DNA of 25,850 bases from positions 1 through 25,850 of the IMG/VR virus record IMGVR_UViG_3300042691_027997; one strand, given 5' to 3'. The notes below the pieces were generated by a model. That model saw only the letters and a program-made list of their open reading frames with translations, was not told where the DNA came from and did not search any database. The stretch comes from a virus. Made by a program: the position numbers and the translations under genes. Shown here in pieces: positions 8,109-17,100 of the stretch. Numbering within the stretch: the stretch's first letter is position 1; every line of letters begins with the position of its first letter.

Positions 8109-8686
8109 CAAAACCAACAGTACAAATAAAATCAACATACAGAATAGATGGTGGAAATACCATACCAGTTCACGGCAAAGTAAATCACTCTTTGATTTGT
8201 CAAAATGGTGATGGTGAAGTATGGGCTGATAGTGGAAGAAATGTAAAAACTTGTAGTGAAGCATCGATTGAAGTTGTCGGCACAAAGTTAGCTGCAAATG
8301 CAGATGCTAATCAACCACACATTCCAGCAAAATGGATTCGTGCAGAGAAAGGAGATATTTTGATTGAAGCTCCTAATGGAACTTTATATCTCTCTGCAAG
8401 AAATGTAGTGGTTGCAGCCACAGGTCCTGAGACTGAGAATTCTTCCAATGGAAACATTGACATCATAGCATCAAATGATATTAATCTTGATTGTAAAGAT
8501 ACTATCAAGATGGATTCAGTTAACATGTATATGAATGCCTCATTGGCAATGGACATTTGTGGCAAATCTTTTTTAAGTATTACTGGTGGATTAAGTGTCG
8601 CAGGATCTGGAGTTGATTCAAAATCAATCTTGAGTGTGAGTGGAACTATTATTAATGGACTAACTGGACTAGGAGGATTGTTGTAA
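8105..8686 (+). CDS. Beta-helical baseplate spike/needle-like protein
   Basis: The protein has 193 aa from ATG 8105, which overlaps the gp5-like stop (ATGA). An in-frame TTG at 8093 is possible but less likely. After an N-terminal segment (KPTVQIKSTYRIDGG), the protein shows short alternating strands: GDILIEAPNGTLYLSARNVV, GNIDIIASNDINLDCKDTIK, MDSVNMYMNASLAMDI. This looks like the intertwined triple-stranded beta-helix used in phage spikes, such as the C-terminus of T4 gp5. I infer that it forms the needle under the hub. Three cysteines occur in the helix region. It directly follows the OB-fold hub gene and ends overlapping the next start. Confidence 0.6.
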   Translation: MTKPTVQIKSTYRIDGGNTIPVHGKVNHSLICQNGDGEVWADSGRNVKTCSEASIEVVGTKLAANADANQPHIPAKWIRAEKGDILIEAPNGTLYLSARNVVVAATGPETENSSNGNIDIIASNDINLDCKDTIKMDSVNMYMNASLAMDICGKSFLSITGGLSVAGSGVDSKSILSVSGTIINGLTGLGGLL

Positions 8687-9708
8687 TGAATTTCCCATCA
8701 TTAGGTGTAGAAAACAGTTTACATGTTGGATTATCTGATCCAACATTTGTGCCAAAGAATATTTTAAAACTCCCTGGTCTTGCAACGATTAACGGGCCTC
8801 TTATTGTTGGCGGAACATTAATTGATGGTATTATGGGGCCTGCGTTTCCCAGGACATCTGTACTTAATATTATTCCATCATTAAATGCAGTCGGAACTGC
8901 TTTAAAAATTAGTGCTCTTGGTGATGGAATTGCGCCCTTTCCTGGCGTAGGTCTACAAGTCAGTGCATTGAGTCATAATATTCTTGCCAGTACAACAATA
9001 GATGTAACGAGTCCGATTACTAATATTAGAGGTGGTCTTGTTAATGTTTTTGCACCAACAACGGTACGTGGATTCTTAACAATTATTGGTGGTGTTTCTA
9101 TTGATGGTACAGCAACTATTGGTAATGTTGTATTAAGTGGTGGGACACTAGCATTTCAAAATTCTCTCACATCATTCTCATCAACTTTAAATGTTTCTGG
9201 GGCAGCAGCATTTTCAGCAGCAGTTGGAATTACTAATACACTAACTGTAACAGCAATTACATTAACTGGAACAGGAGATGTTGCTACTGAGATTGCATTA
9301 GCAAAAGCATTGCCTGCAAAACCATTTGACATCAAACATCCAACAAAAGATGGCTATAGATTACGTCACGTTTCTCTTGAAGGCCCAGAAATTGCTGTTT
9401 ACTATAGAGGTAAGTTAGAAGGAGATCATATCATTAAACTGCCAGATTATTGGAGTGGTTTAGTAGATGAATCAACCATCACAGTTCAATTGACACCTTA
9501 TAGATATTCTGATGCAACATTGTTTGTAAAAGAAATTCAATCTGATAAGATAATTATTGGTTCAGAGAGACTTACAAAGATTTATTGTTATTATACAGTA
9601 TTTGCTGAAAGAAAAGACCTTGAAAACTTAATCGTAGAGTATGAAGGTGAGACTATTAAGGATTATCCTGGTCAGGACTTCATTGGGGTATTGACAGACT
9701 CTGAATGA
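8686..9708 (+). CDS. Virion structural protein, fibre-like with C-terminal HPT/LEGPE domain
   Basis: The protein has 340 aa. Residues 1-205 are low-complexity beta repeats rich in Gly, Thr, Ile and Val (TINGPLIVGGTLIDGIMGPA, SIDGTATIGNVVLSGGTLAF), as in fibre shafts. Residues about 211-340 are a compact domain starting KPFDIKHPTKDGYRLRHVSL and EGPEIAVYYRG, continuing YWSGLVDESTITVQLTP and CYYTVFAERKDLENLIVEYE. I recognise this domain as recurrent at the ends of phage virion proteins, but its function is unknown to me. Position after the spike gene suggests an accessory baseplate or short-fibre component. A perfect sigma70 -35 box lies inside its last codons. Confidence 0.55.
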   Translation: MNFPSLGVENSLHVGLSDPTFVPKNILKLPGLATINGPLIVGGTLIDGIMGPAFPRTSVLNIIPSLNAVGTALKISALGDGIAPFPGVGLQVSALSHNILASTTIDVTSPITNIRGGLVNVFAPTTVRGFLTIIGGVSIDGTATIGNVVLSGGTLAFQNSLTSFSSTLNVSGAAAFSAAVGITNTLTVTAITLTGTGDVATEIALAKALPAKPFDIKHPTKDGYRLRHVSLEGPEIAVYYRGKLEGDHIIKLPDYWSGLVDESTITVQLTPYRYSDATLFVKEIQSDKIIIGSERLTKIYCYYTVFAERKDLENLIVEYEGETIKDYPGQDFIGVLTDSE

Positions 9709-9719
9709 TCTGCTATAAT
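9691..9719 (+). promoter_or_regulatory. Consensus sigma70 promoter with extended -10
   Basis: TTGACA (9691-9696), a 17-base spacer, then TATAAT (9714-9719), preceded by TGC so that the extended -10 TGnTATAAT is also present. It overlaps the end and stop codon of the upstream structural gene. Transcription should start near 9726 and read the 53-aa ORF and the oxygenase. Every element matches the bacterial consensus, so host RNA polymerase should use it early without phage factors. Confidence 0.85.
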
Positions 9720-9746
9720 ATGGGAGTCCGTGTGAAGGAAGTCGCT

Positions 9747-9766
9747 GGAGGGGAGAAATCCCCTCC
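9747..9766 (+). other. 8-bp hairpin with GAAA tetraloop in leader
   Basis: GGAGGGGA (9747-9754) pairs perfectly with TCCCCTCC (9759-9766) around a GAAA (GNRA) loop. It lies about 20 bases after the expected start of the sigma70 transcript and 21 bases before the ATG at 9788. No run of T follows, so it is not a standard intrinsic terminator on the plus strand. It may stabilise the RNA 5' region, mark the 3' end of late mRNA, or hide the GGAGGGGA ribosome-binding-like arm. Confidence 0.6.
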
Positions 9767-9787
9767 GCCTCTAGCATTTGAAATCTT

Positions 9788-9949
9788 ATGAGACCAGAAA
9801 CAAGAAAGTCAATGGAAATGCTGTTTACTGCAAAGTGGAACTTGCCAAAAGCAGCAAAACATGCTAATCTTACTAACAAGGAAATGAAAATCACCTTCAA
9901 CGAGTATTGTCATTTTCATCCACCTACATTTTCTAATGAAAATACTTGA
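9788..9949 (+). CDS. Small conserved-looking protein (53 aa), unknown function
   Basis: ATG 9788 opens a 53-aa frame: MRPETRKSMEMLFTAKWNLP, KAAKHANLTNKEMKITFNEY, CHFHPP. The KAAKHANLTNKEMKITFNEY part resembles a small helix-turn-helix (K-A-A-K-H-A-N-L-T), hinting at a regulator, but this is weak. The reading frame uses normal codons and overlaps the oxygenase start by 14 bases, an arrangement typical of coupled phage genes. It is the first gene after the sigma70 promoter at 9691. I do not recognise a named family. Confidence 0.6.
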   Translation: MRPETRKSMEMLFTAKWNLPKAAKHANLTNKEMKITFNEYCHFHPPTFSNENT

Positions 9950-10430
9950 TAATTTTTTGTCTCCTGAAGATTTAAGTATTTTAAAGGAGGGAATTTTTTC
10001 TAATGATTTTCCTTGGTATTATACCAGAGTATTAGGCAACAGTTCTGAAACAATATGTGATGAAAAGTATAACTTTCAATTCTTTCATAGCTTTTATGAT
10101 AACTATAGACCTTTAAGTGATCATATACAGCTAATGAATCCATTTATAAATTTGCTTAAACCAAAAGCTTTGCTTAGAATAAAAGCAAATTTAACGTCAA
10201 GAACAGATGAAATCATAGAACATGGATACCATTGTGATCAAACGTTTTCAGATTTTACCACAGGTATATACTATCTGAATACTAATGATGGGTATACCAA
10301 ATTAAATGATGGAACAAAAATTAATAGTGTGGAAAACAGATTCGTTTTATTCGATGGATCAATTTTACACACTGGAACTACATGCACTAACAGCCACTGC
10401 CGAGTAGTTATAAATTTTAACTTCATTTGA
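9936..10430 (+). CDS. 2-oxoglutarate/Fe(II)-dependent oxygenase
   Basis: The protein has 164 aa and is compact for the family. It carries the full metal and cosubstrate set in order: HCD at H99-D101 (in EHGYHCDQT), the distal H145 (GSILHTGTT) and R156 (CRVVINFNF), the last expected to bind 2-oxoglutarate. The strands between (TTGIYYLNTNDGYTKL, NRFVLFDGS) fit the double-stranded beta-helix of prolyl-hydroxylase-like enzymes. Such genes are frequent in T4-like cyanophages with unknown substrates. The start overlaps the small upstream ORF, so both should be made from the sigma70 promoter at 9691. It is followed within 8 bases by the -35 box of a second promoter. Confidence 0.8.
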   Translation: MKILDNFLSPEDLSILKEGIFSNDFPWYYTRVLGNSSETICDEKYNFQFFHSFYDNYRPLSDHIQLMNPFINLLKPKALLRIKANLTSRTDEIIEHGYHCDQTFSDFTTGIYYLNTNDGYTKLNDGTKINSVENRFVLFDGSILHTGTTCTNSHCRVVINFNFI

Positions 10431-10437
10431 GCAGTGG

Positions 10438-10466
10438 TTGACAAGTAAAATAAGCTGTGGTATAAT
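10438..10466 (+). promoter_or_regulatory. Consensus sigma70 promoter for the tRNA-Leu unit
   Basis: TTGACA (10438-10443), a 17-base spacer and TATAAT (10461-10466) are a perfect bacterial promoter. It ends 14 bases before the first base of tRNA-Leu, so the primary transcript would carry only a very short leader. It is the second full-consensus promoter within 750 bases. Confidence 0.85.
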
Positions 10467-10480
10467 TGTTAGGTAACCAT

Positions 10481-10564
10481 GGGAGCGTGGTGGAAGTGGT
10501 AGACACACCAGACTTAAAATCTGTCGGGAGTTATCCCATGTCGGTTCAAGTCCGACCGTTCCTA
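10481..10564 (+). tRNA. tRNA-Leu (anticodon TAA)
   Basis: The 84-base type II tRNA has a long variable arm. The acceptor arms are GGGAGCG and CGTTCCT (two G-T pairs) with discriminator A. The anticodon loop CTTAAAA carries TAA, the variable arm is around CGGGAGTTATCCCATG, and the T arm is GTCGG TTCAAGT CCGAC. CCA is not encoded. The top pair of the anticodon stem (C-T) is mismatched. It reads UUA, a frequent codon in these AT-rich genes. Confidence 0.92.
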
Positions 10565-10566
10565 TC

Positions 10567-10644
10567 TGAGTCAAAATCAACTTTTGATTCAAAAAAAGGC
10601 GGAAAAAAAATTCCGCCAAAAAAATGCCAAAAAGGTTTTTGGCA
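10567..10644 (+). repeat. Three tandem hairpins after tRNA-Leu
   Basis: Three stem-loops follow each other. First, TGAGTCAAAA/TTTTGATTCA (10567-10591, one G-T pair, 5-base loop). Second, GGCGGAA/TTCCGCC around six A (10598-10617). Third, TGCCAAAAA/TTTTTGGCA (10625-10644). A-runs lie between them. On the plus strand none has a following T-run. On the minus strand the second is followed by seven T and would act as an intrinsic terminator. They separate tRNA-Leu from the late promoter of the next ORF and may protect or process the tRNA 3' end. Confidence 0.6.
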
Positions 10645-10645
10645 T

Positions 10646-10652
10646 CTAAATA
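10646..10652 (+). promoter_or_regulatory. Late promoter CTAAATA
   Basis: TCTAAATA directly follows the third hairpin and lies 25 bases before the ATG at 10671. This matches the spacing of the other CTAAATA elements in the window. Confidence 0.5.
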
Positions 10653-10670
10653 AACAAAAAGAATAAATTT

Positions 10671-10940
10671 ATGAAATACCGTATTGATGCTGCATATTGC
10701 TGGTACAATAATGGAACTCAAATAGTTCTAATGTATTTCATAAATCATGTTCCTTTTACATTTGATGAACTTCCAGATGAATCAATTTATGATCTGGATC
10801 TTATAGAAGTAGCAGACAAAGAAAGACGTTATGAACCAGAGGATTTGTATAAAACATCATTCTATTTGATTGATGAACAATGCCATCCGATGCTGTTTGA
10901 ACTTGAACTGGAAAATCCAGAATGTCTGCCACAAGATTGA
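10671..10940 (+). CDS. Hypothetical 89-aa protein between tRNA genes
   Basis: The frame has 89 aa: MKYRIDAAYCWYNNGTQIVL, MYFINHVPFTFDELPDESIY, then an acidic stretch rich in Glu, Asp and Leu ending ENPECLPQD. It is strongly acidic overall, with no membrane segment or known motif. It ends one base before tRNA-Thr, so the two must share a transcript. A late promoter (10646) precedes it, and read-through from the tRNA-Leu sigma70 promoter is also possible. Clean start and codon use like the neighbours support a real gene. The function is not recognised. Confidence 0.6.
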   Translation: MKYRIDAAYCWYNNGTQIVLMYFINHVPFTFDELPDESIYDLDLIEVADKERRYEPEDLYKTSFYLIDEQCHPMLFELELENPECLPQD

Positions 10941-10941
10941 T

Positions 10942-11015
10942 GCCTCAGTAGCTCAGTTGGATAGAGCAGGGCTTTTGTAAAGCTCAGGTCGCAAGTTCAA
11001 GTCTTGTCTGGGGCT
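10942..11015 (+). tRNA. tRNA-Thr (anticodon TGT)
   Basis: The 74-base gene has acceptor arms GCCTCAG and CTGGGGC with discriminator T. The D arm is AGCTCAGTTGGATAGAGC, the anticodon loop TTTGTAA carries TGT, and the T arm is GCAAG TTCAAGT CTTGT. No CCA is encoded. It begins one base after the preceding stop codon and is followed two bases later by tRNA-Ala. Confidence 0.93.
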
Positions 11016-11017
11016 TC

Positions 11018-11088
11018 GGGGAATTAGTTAAATGGTATAACGACGCCTTTGCACGGCGTAATCAGCAGTTCGACTCTGCTATTCTCCA
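11018..11088 (+). tRNA. tRNA-Ala (anticodon TGC)
   Basis: The 71-base gene has acceptor arms GGGGAAT and ATTCTCC with discriminator A. The anticodon stem ACGCC/GGCGT holds loop TTTGCAC (anticodon TGC), and the T arm is around GCAG TTCGACT CTGC. The D arm (TTAGTTAAATGGTATAAC) is AT-rich but standard. No CCA is encoded. The acceptor G-C rather than G3-U70 identity pair is replaced by G-T at the third pair (G3-T), which is the alanine identity element. Confidence 0.92.
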
Positions 11089-11091
11089 TGA

Positions 11092-11123
11092 TATAAATAA
11101 ACCATAATAGCTCCTTTATGGTT
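11092..11123 (+). promoter_or_regulatory. Consensus late promoter TATAAATA and leader hairpin
   Basis: TATAAATA (11092-11099) is the exact T4 late consensus and starts four bases after tRNA-Ala. It is followed by AACCATAA (11100-11107) pairing with TTATGGTT (11116-11123) around an 8-base loop. The hairpin sits in the leader just before the giant fibre gene's ATG at 11132. This pushes the promoter to 40 bases from the start, further than at other genes here. Confidence 0.65.
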
Positions 11124-11131
11124 ATATTTCC

Positions 11132-14100
11132 ATGCCTTTAAGCAGATTAGAGAATTTCTTAAAGAACACTGACGGAAACATCTTATACGTTAATCCATCA
11201 GATCTAGATGCGACTGATAGTATTGAAAACCAGGGTAACTCCTTAACAAGACCTTTCAAAACTATCCAAAGAGCATTACTTGAAGCAGCAAGATTTTCGT
11301 ATAACATCGGTCAGAACAACGATAAGTTTGACAAAACAACTATTTTACTATATCCAGGAACATACGAGATTGATAACAGACCTGGATTCTCTGTAGCTAA
11401 TGTTAGTGGAAATGCAGAATTTAGAGATGTAAATGGTAACATTGCAAATTTAACAGAGTTAACAAACAGCACTAATTATGATATTCAAGATCCTAGCAAT
11501 GATCTTTATAAGTTTAACTCAGTTCATGGTGGTGTAATCGTTCCTAGAGGAACATCAATTGTTGGTTTAGACCTTCGTAAAACCAAAATCCGTCCCAAGT
11601 TTGTTCCAGATCCAACTAATTCTGGAATTACTAGCACATCTATTTTCAAAATTACTGGTGGCTGCTATTTCTGGCAGTTCTCAGTTTTTGATGGTGATAT
11701 TAACAGTTCAGTATATTATGACTATGTTGGTAATACAAAGACTCCTTCATTCTCACACCATAAACTAGCAGTTTTTGAATATGCTGATGGTGTAAACGGA
11801 GTTGGTGTTGGTACTTCCTCGACCAATACTGATCTCAGCATGTACTATTATAAGGTAGCTGAGGCATATGGCGATAGTTCTGGTAGAGCGATTGGAGATT
11901 TCCCAACAACTCTAGACTTTGAACCTAACACTCCAGAGTTTAAGATTGTTGGTGCTCTAAGTTCTAGTGATGTTGGCATTTCCAGTGTCACTGCAGTTGG
12001 CAACCTTGTAACTGTAGATACAACTTCTAGCCATGGATTGAATATTGATGATCCAATCCGAATTAGTGGATTTACCTCAACAGTTTATAATGGATCTTAT
12101 AATGTTGTTGGTGTTTCTAGTGCTACTAGATTCCAATATAGAGCAAGTGCTACACCTAGCACCCCAGGAATCTTAAAGAATGGATCAGAAAGTCTAATTG
12201 TTGAAATTGATAATGTAAATGGCGCTTCACCATACATCTTCAACTGTAGTATGAGATCTACTTTTGGTATGAGTGGACTTAATGCTGATGGTGGAAATGC
12301 AACTGGATTTAAATCTGTCGTTGTTGCACAATTCACTGGTATCAGCCTTCAGAAAGATGATAATGCATTTGTAATTTATGACAAGACAAGTGGTACTTAT
12401 CAAGATGAAAATTCAACATCTGATTCTAATAAGCCATTACACTTAAATTCTAAGGCAATCTATAAGCCTGAGTATAATAACTATCACATTCGTGCTGCAA
12501 ACGGTGCGTTCATCCAGTGCGTTTCAATCTTTGCTATTGGTTATGCAAATCACTTCTTAGCAGAGTCTGGTGGTGATCTTTCTATCACCAACTCTAACTC
12601 TAACTTTGGTGCAAAAGCGTTAGTATCTAAAGGATATAGAACAGAATCTTTTGATAGAGATGATGTAGGTTATATTACACACATCATTCCTCCAAAAGAG
12701 AATACTTTAGTAATTGACCCTATTTCTTGGGTATCTCTTGATGTTGGTCTATCAACATCAACTGCAGGAGTTGGTACAACTTCAAGACTATATTGTTATG
12801 ACTTTACTGACCCTGATAATGCACCACCACATATTTTAAGTTCTTATAGAATTGGTGCAAAGTCTGATGAATTATTGAATGTCCTTGTTTCTACAGGTTC
12901 TTCTGAATTTGCAGTAACTGCACCTGTATTGATGCCAACACCAGATTCAACAGATGGCCCTTCTGGTGAAAAATCATATAAGGTTATTCGTGTTGGTGCT
13001 GCAAACAGCATTACATCTAGCAATACTTTAAACCTTGAAACAAATCATCAACTATTCACTGGTGAATCTGTAAGAGTATTCAGTGATGATGGTTCACTTC
13101 CAGATGGTTTAGAATCAGATACATTATATTATGCAATTGCTAGTGGTTTATCTGCTAATCAAATTCAACTTGCTAAGAGCTTCAACAACGCAATTACAGG
13201 AACTCCAGTTCCGATTACGTTTGACAATACTAAAGGTGGTATCCTTACTGTTGTCAGTAGAGTTTCTGATAAAACACCTGGAGATTTTGGTCACCCAATT
13301 CAATATGACACAGTTAATAAGAATTGGTACATTACGTCATCATCAAGTCCAGTAAAGAATAGAATTCATACAAACTTCATTACATATAGATCTTCTTTAA
13401 CTGATTCAAGTTCTAAACTTTATATTACTAGAAGACCTGATACCAGAAGTGTAGATGATAGAATCTATAGATTCAGATATGTAATTCCAAAAGAGTATGG
13501 TTCTGTAAAGGCAAATGCAAAACCACCTTCAGTTGGTTACATTCTTCAAGAAAGTAAGACTGTAGGCGTAAGTAATGCCGCAGAATTCAGCACAGTTTCT
13601 AATGCTACACAGCAGAGAAATGTTAGAATTCTCCATAGTGTATCACACGATCAATCTGCTGGTATTTGTACAGTAGTTACTGAAAAGCCACACAACTTTA
13701 GTATTGGTGATAAAATTAAGATTAATAAAGTAAAGAGTGCAAACAATCCAGTTGGTGCTGCAAACTCTGGATTTAATGGAACATTCCCTGTTGTTGGAAT
13801 TACAAGTGATAAAGGATTCACAATCAATCTTTCATCAAATCCTGGTGCTTATATTAATGTATCTTCAACCAGAGATGAAAATCTGCCAACAGTTTCTAGA
13901 GATGCATTAAAGAATACTTATACAATCTATAGAATTGAAACAATTCAAGATCAAGTTTATAATAAGGCAGATGGTATCTATCATGTCACATGTCTTGTAA
14001 ACAATGTATCTCCAACAGATGCATATTTCATCGGAGACAACTTTGCACAAAATGCTGCATACTTGTATCCTACAAGAGATAGAGATAATTACAACAGTGA

Positions 14101-17100
14101 TCCAGACTTTGTAGTAAGTTATGCTTCTAATGAAAAGTTAGGAAAAGTTATTGTTAATGATAGAAGACATAGTTTAACCAAAGAAACTGTTAATTCATTC
14201 CTTAAAGATTCTAGAGTTGGTGTAGCAGTTACTAATGCAAAGTATGATTCTGGCATTAGCACTTATTATAGCGATATTCAACATGGACTAAATTCAATCA
14301 AGAGATTGTCTATTACTGGATTTGGAACTAATTATGGTTATTCTGGTATTGCAACTGTATTATACAACGCATCTTTAATTGGTATTGGGATTACTGGTGA
14401 AGGTGCTACGGTCAATATTTCAGTTAGTGCTGGAGGCACTGTAAATGGCGTAACGCTTGTACATGGTGGTTCTGCCTATGGCATTGGTCAAACCATGACC
14501 ATTGTTGGTGTTACTACAAGATCTAACTGGTCTGCTGCTGTTGTACGTGTTGAAGATATCAATAATAACATTGGCGATACTTTAGAGGTTGTTGGAGTTG
14601 GTACGACTGGTAATCGCTATGCTAGTGGATATAATGGAGTCTTTAGAATCTCTGGTATTTCAAGTTCTAGATCTGTAACTGTTACTTCATCTACAAATCC
14701 TGGAATATACACATCATCTTCTGGTTTCTTCTACATTACCGATGAAACCAAGGATATTACAAATATTCAATACACAGATGCGAATAGTGGAATTGTAACA
14801 GTAACTACCTCATCTGCACATGGATTGGCAGTTGGTAATAGATTCACAGTTGTTGGTTCTGCACAAACAATCTACAATGGATCTTATACTGTCAAGGAAA
14901 GACTTGGAATTACTAGCTTTACTTTCTATAGAGGTCCTGGATTCCATACTGCAGCATTCACTGGTGGCAGTGTATTCTTATTGAAAAATGGAATTGCGTC
15001 TCAAAACGAGACAACTGATATTGTAGATGAGAAGATTGCTGGTAGAATGATTCCATTCTATGCTGGAATTGGCACTGTTGCTTCTTCTGGAATTACGACA
15101 ACTTCCACCACGATCACTCTACAAAACATTGTAGGATTTAATACTGGTGATTACTTGCAGATTGATAATGAAATTTTAAGAATTTCAACAGGTGTTAATA
15201 CCTCAACAAATACTGCAACTGTGCTTAGAGGTTTGATTGGTACTAAGGCAGAATCTCACGACTCAGCTTCAATCGTTAAGAAGATCAAAGTAATTCCTAC
15301 AGAACTAAGAAGACATAGTATCATTCGTGCATCCAGCCATACATTTGAATATGTTGGATTTGGTCATGGTAACTATTCAGTATCTTTCCCACAAAAACAA
15401 GATAGAAACCTTACTAGAGAAGATCAACTTCTAGCACAATCAGTTAACCAGGATGGTGGTACAACTGCTTATACTGGTACTAATGATTCTGGTGAATTCT
15501 ATATTGGAAATAAAATTATTGATCCTATCAGTGGTAAAGAAGTTTCTATCAATATTCCAACTGAAACATATGTTGGTGAAGCCGACTCTAGCCTATCAGT
15601 AAGTTTTGATGACGTAACAGTTGCGAATACACTTCAGGTAAACGGTGGTTCTGGAAACTTCCAATCTTCTGAATTTAGAGGACCTGTTAATCTTTATAAA
15701 AAAGTAACTTCAAACTCTCCAGATGGTATTGAGGCAATTCAATACTTAATGAAGGGTGATGCTTCACAAACTAGATCATTAACCGTTGGCATTTCTACGC
15801 CAACAAATGCAGGAACTCAAGGTGATATTGTTCTTTCTACTGGAACAGTAACTGGAGGATATGCTGGTTGGGTTAATATTGGCTCTAATAATTGGAGAAG
15901 ATTTGGTTTAGTCAGCAGAAGTGCCAATTCTAATTTGATCACACCAGATCAGATTGGCATCAATACTACAACCCCAAGAGACTTGGTTGATATTAGAAGT
16001 GGTGGTATTGTCGTACAACAATTAAGAGTAACTGGTATTGTTACGTTTGACAACGGCGGTCTATTCAATGACATTACATTTGGTACTATTGATTGTTTAG
16101 GTGTTTCAACATTCCGTGGAGACATTCAACAAACAACTGGTATTGCTACATTCCCGAATTTAAGATCTGCTGGAATCGGTGCTACAAATCTAAGCGTAAC
16201 TGGAATTGCCACTTTCAGTGGAAGTGTTAACAATATCCAACAAACCGCTGGCACTGCAGCACTTAATAGACTCACAGTTGTTGGTCTATCGACATTCACT
16301 GGAAAAGTTCAGGCAGATACTATTCAGCCAACAACTTTGCAAGTCAGTGGAATTTCAACCTTACCATTCTTAAACAACACCAACACAGTACACACTGGAA
16401 TTACCACATTCAATAATAGTGGAAATAATATTGTCCAAACTGCTGGTACTGCAACACTTAACAGACTAACAGTTTCTGGTGTTTCTACATTCACTGGACA
16501 GTTAAATGCTGGAACAGTCAGTGCAACTCAATACAATGGACAGTTACAATATAGCCTAGGTGTCTCTGGAGCATTGACAATTACAAATAATACTGCTTTC
16601 AATAACACTGAAAGTAAGACTATTAATCTTAATGCATCATCATCTAATACTGCAAATTATCTTGTTCAACGTGATGCTTCTGGTAACTTTATTGCTGGAA
16701 TTATTACTGCAACAACTTTCAGTGGGTCTTTGAGTGGAAATGTTACTGGTAATGTGACTGGCAATGTAACTGGAAATGCAGATTCTGCAACACAAATTAA
16801 AACAACTGCGACTTCAACAAATGCAAACTTCTATCTAACATTTGTTGATTCTGATAATGGCTCAGCAACAAATGAAACTCTTTATACTGATGCTGGAATT
16901 TACTACAATCCATCTTCTAATAACCTATCAGTAACTGGTGATATTACAGCATTTGCTTCTGATATTAGACTGAAAACAAACATTGAATTAATTGAAAATG
17001 CTCTTGATAAAGTTTGCAGACTACATGGATTTACTTACAACTTTAATGATCTTGCGTATAGTTTAGGATTTACTTCAACCGAAAGAATTGCTGGTGTATC

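Noticed and set aside
9721-9780. Possible extra tRNA after the sigma70 promoter
   Set aside because: The GC-rich hairpin resembles a tRNA arm, but no acceptor, anticodon and T arm can be assembled.
10598-10617. Intrinsic terminator for plus-strand tRNA-Leu transcript
   Set aside because: The stem is followed by A, not T, on the plus strand. Only the minus-strand reading has the terminator form.
10466-10666. 66-codon plus-strand frame over tRNA-Leu
   Set aside because: It runs through a well-folded tRNA and the hairpin block. It is an accidental open frame.
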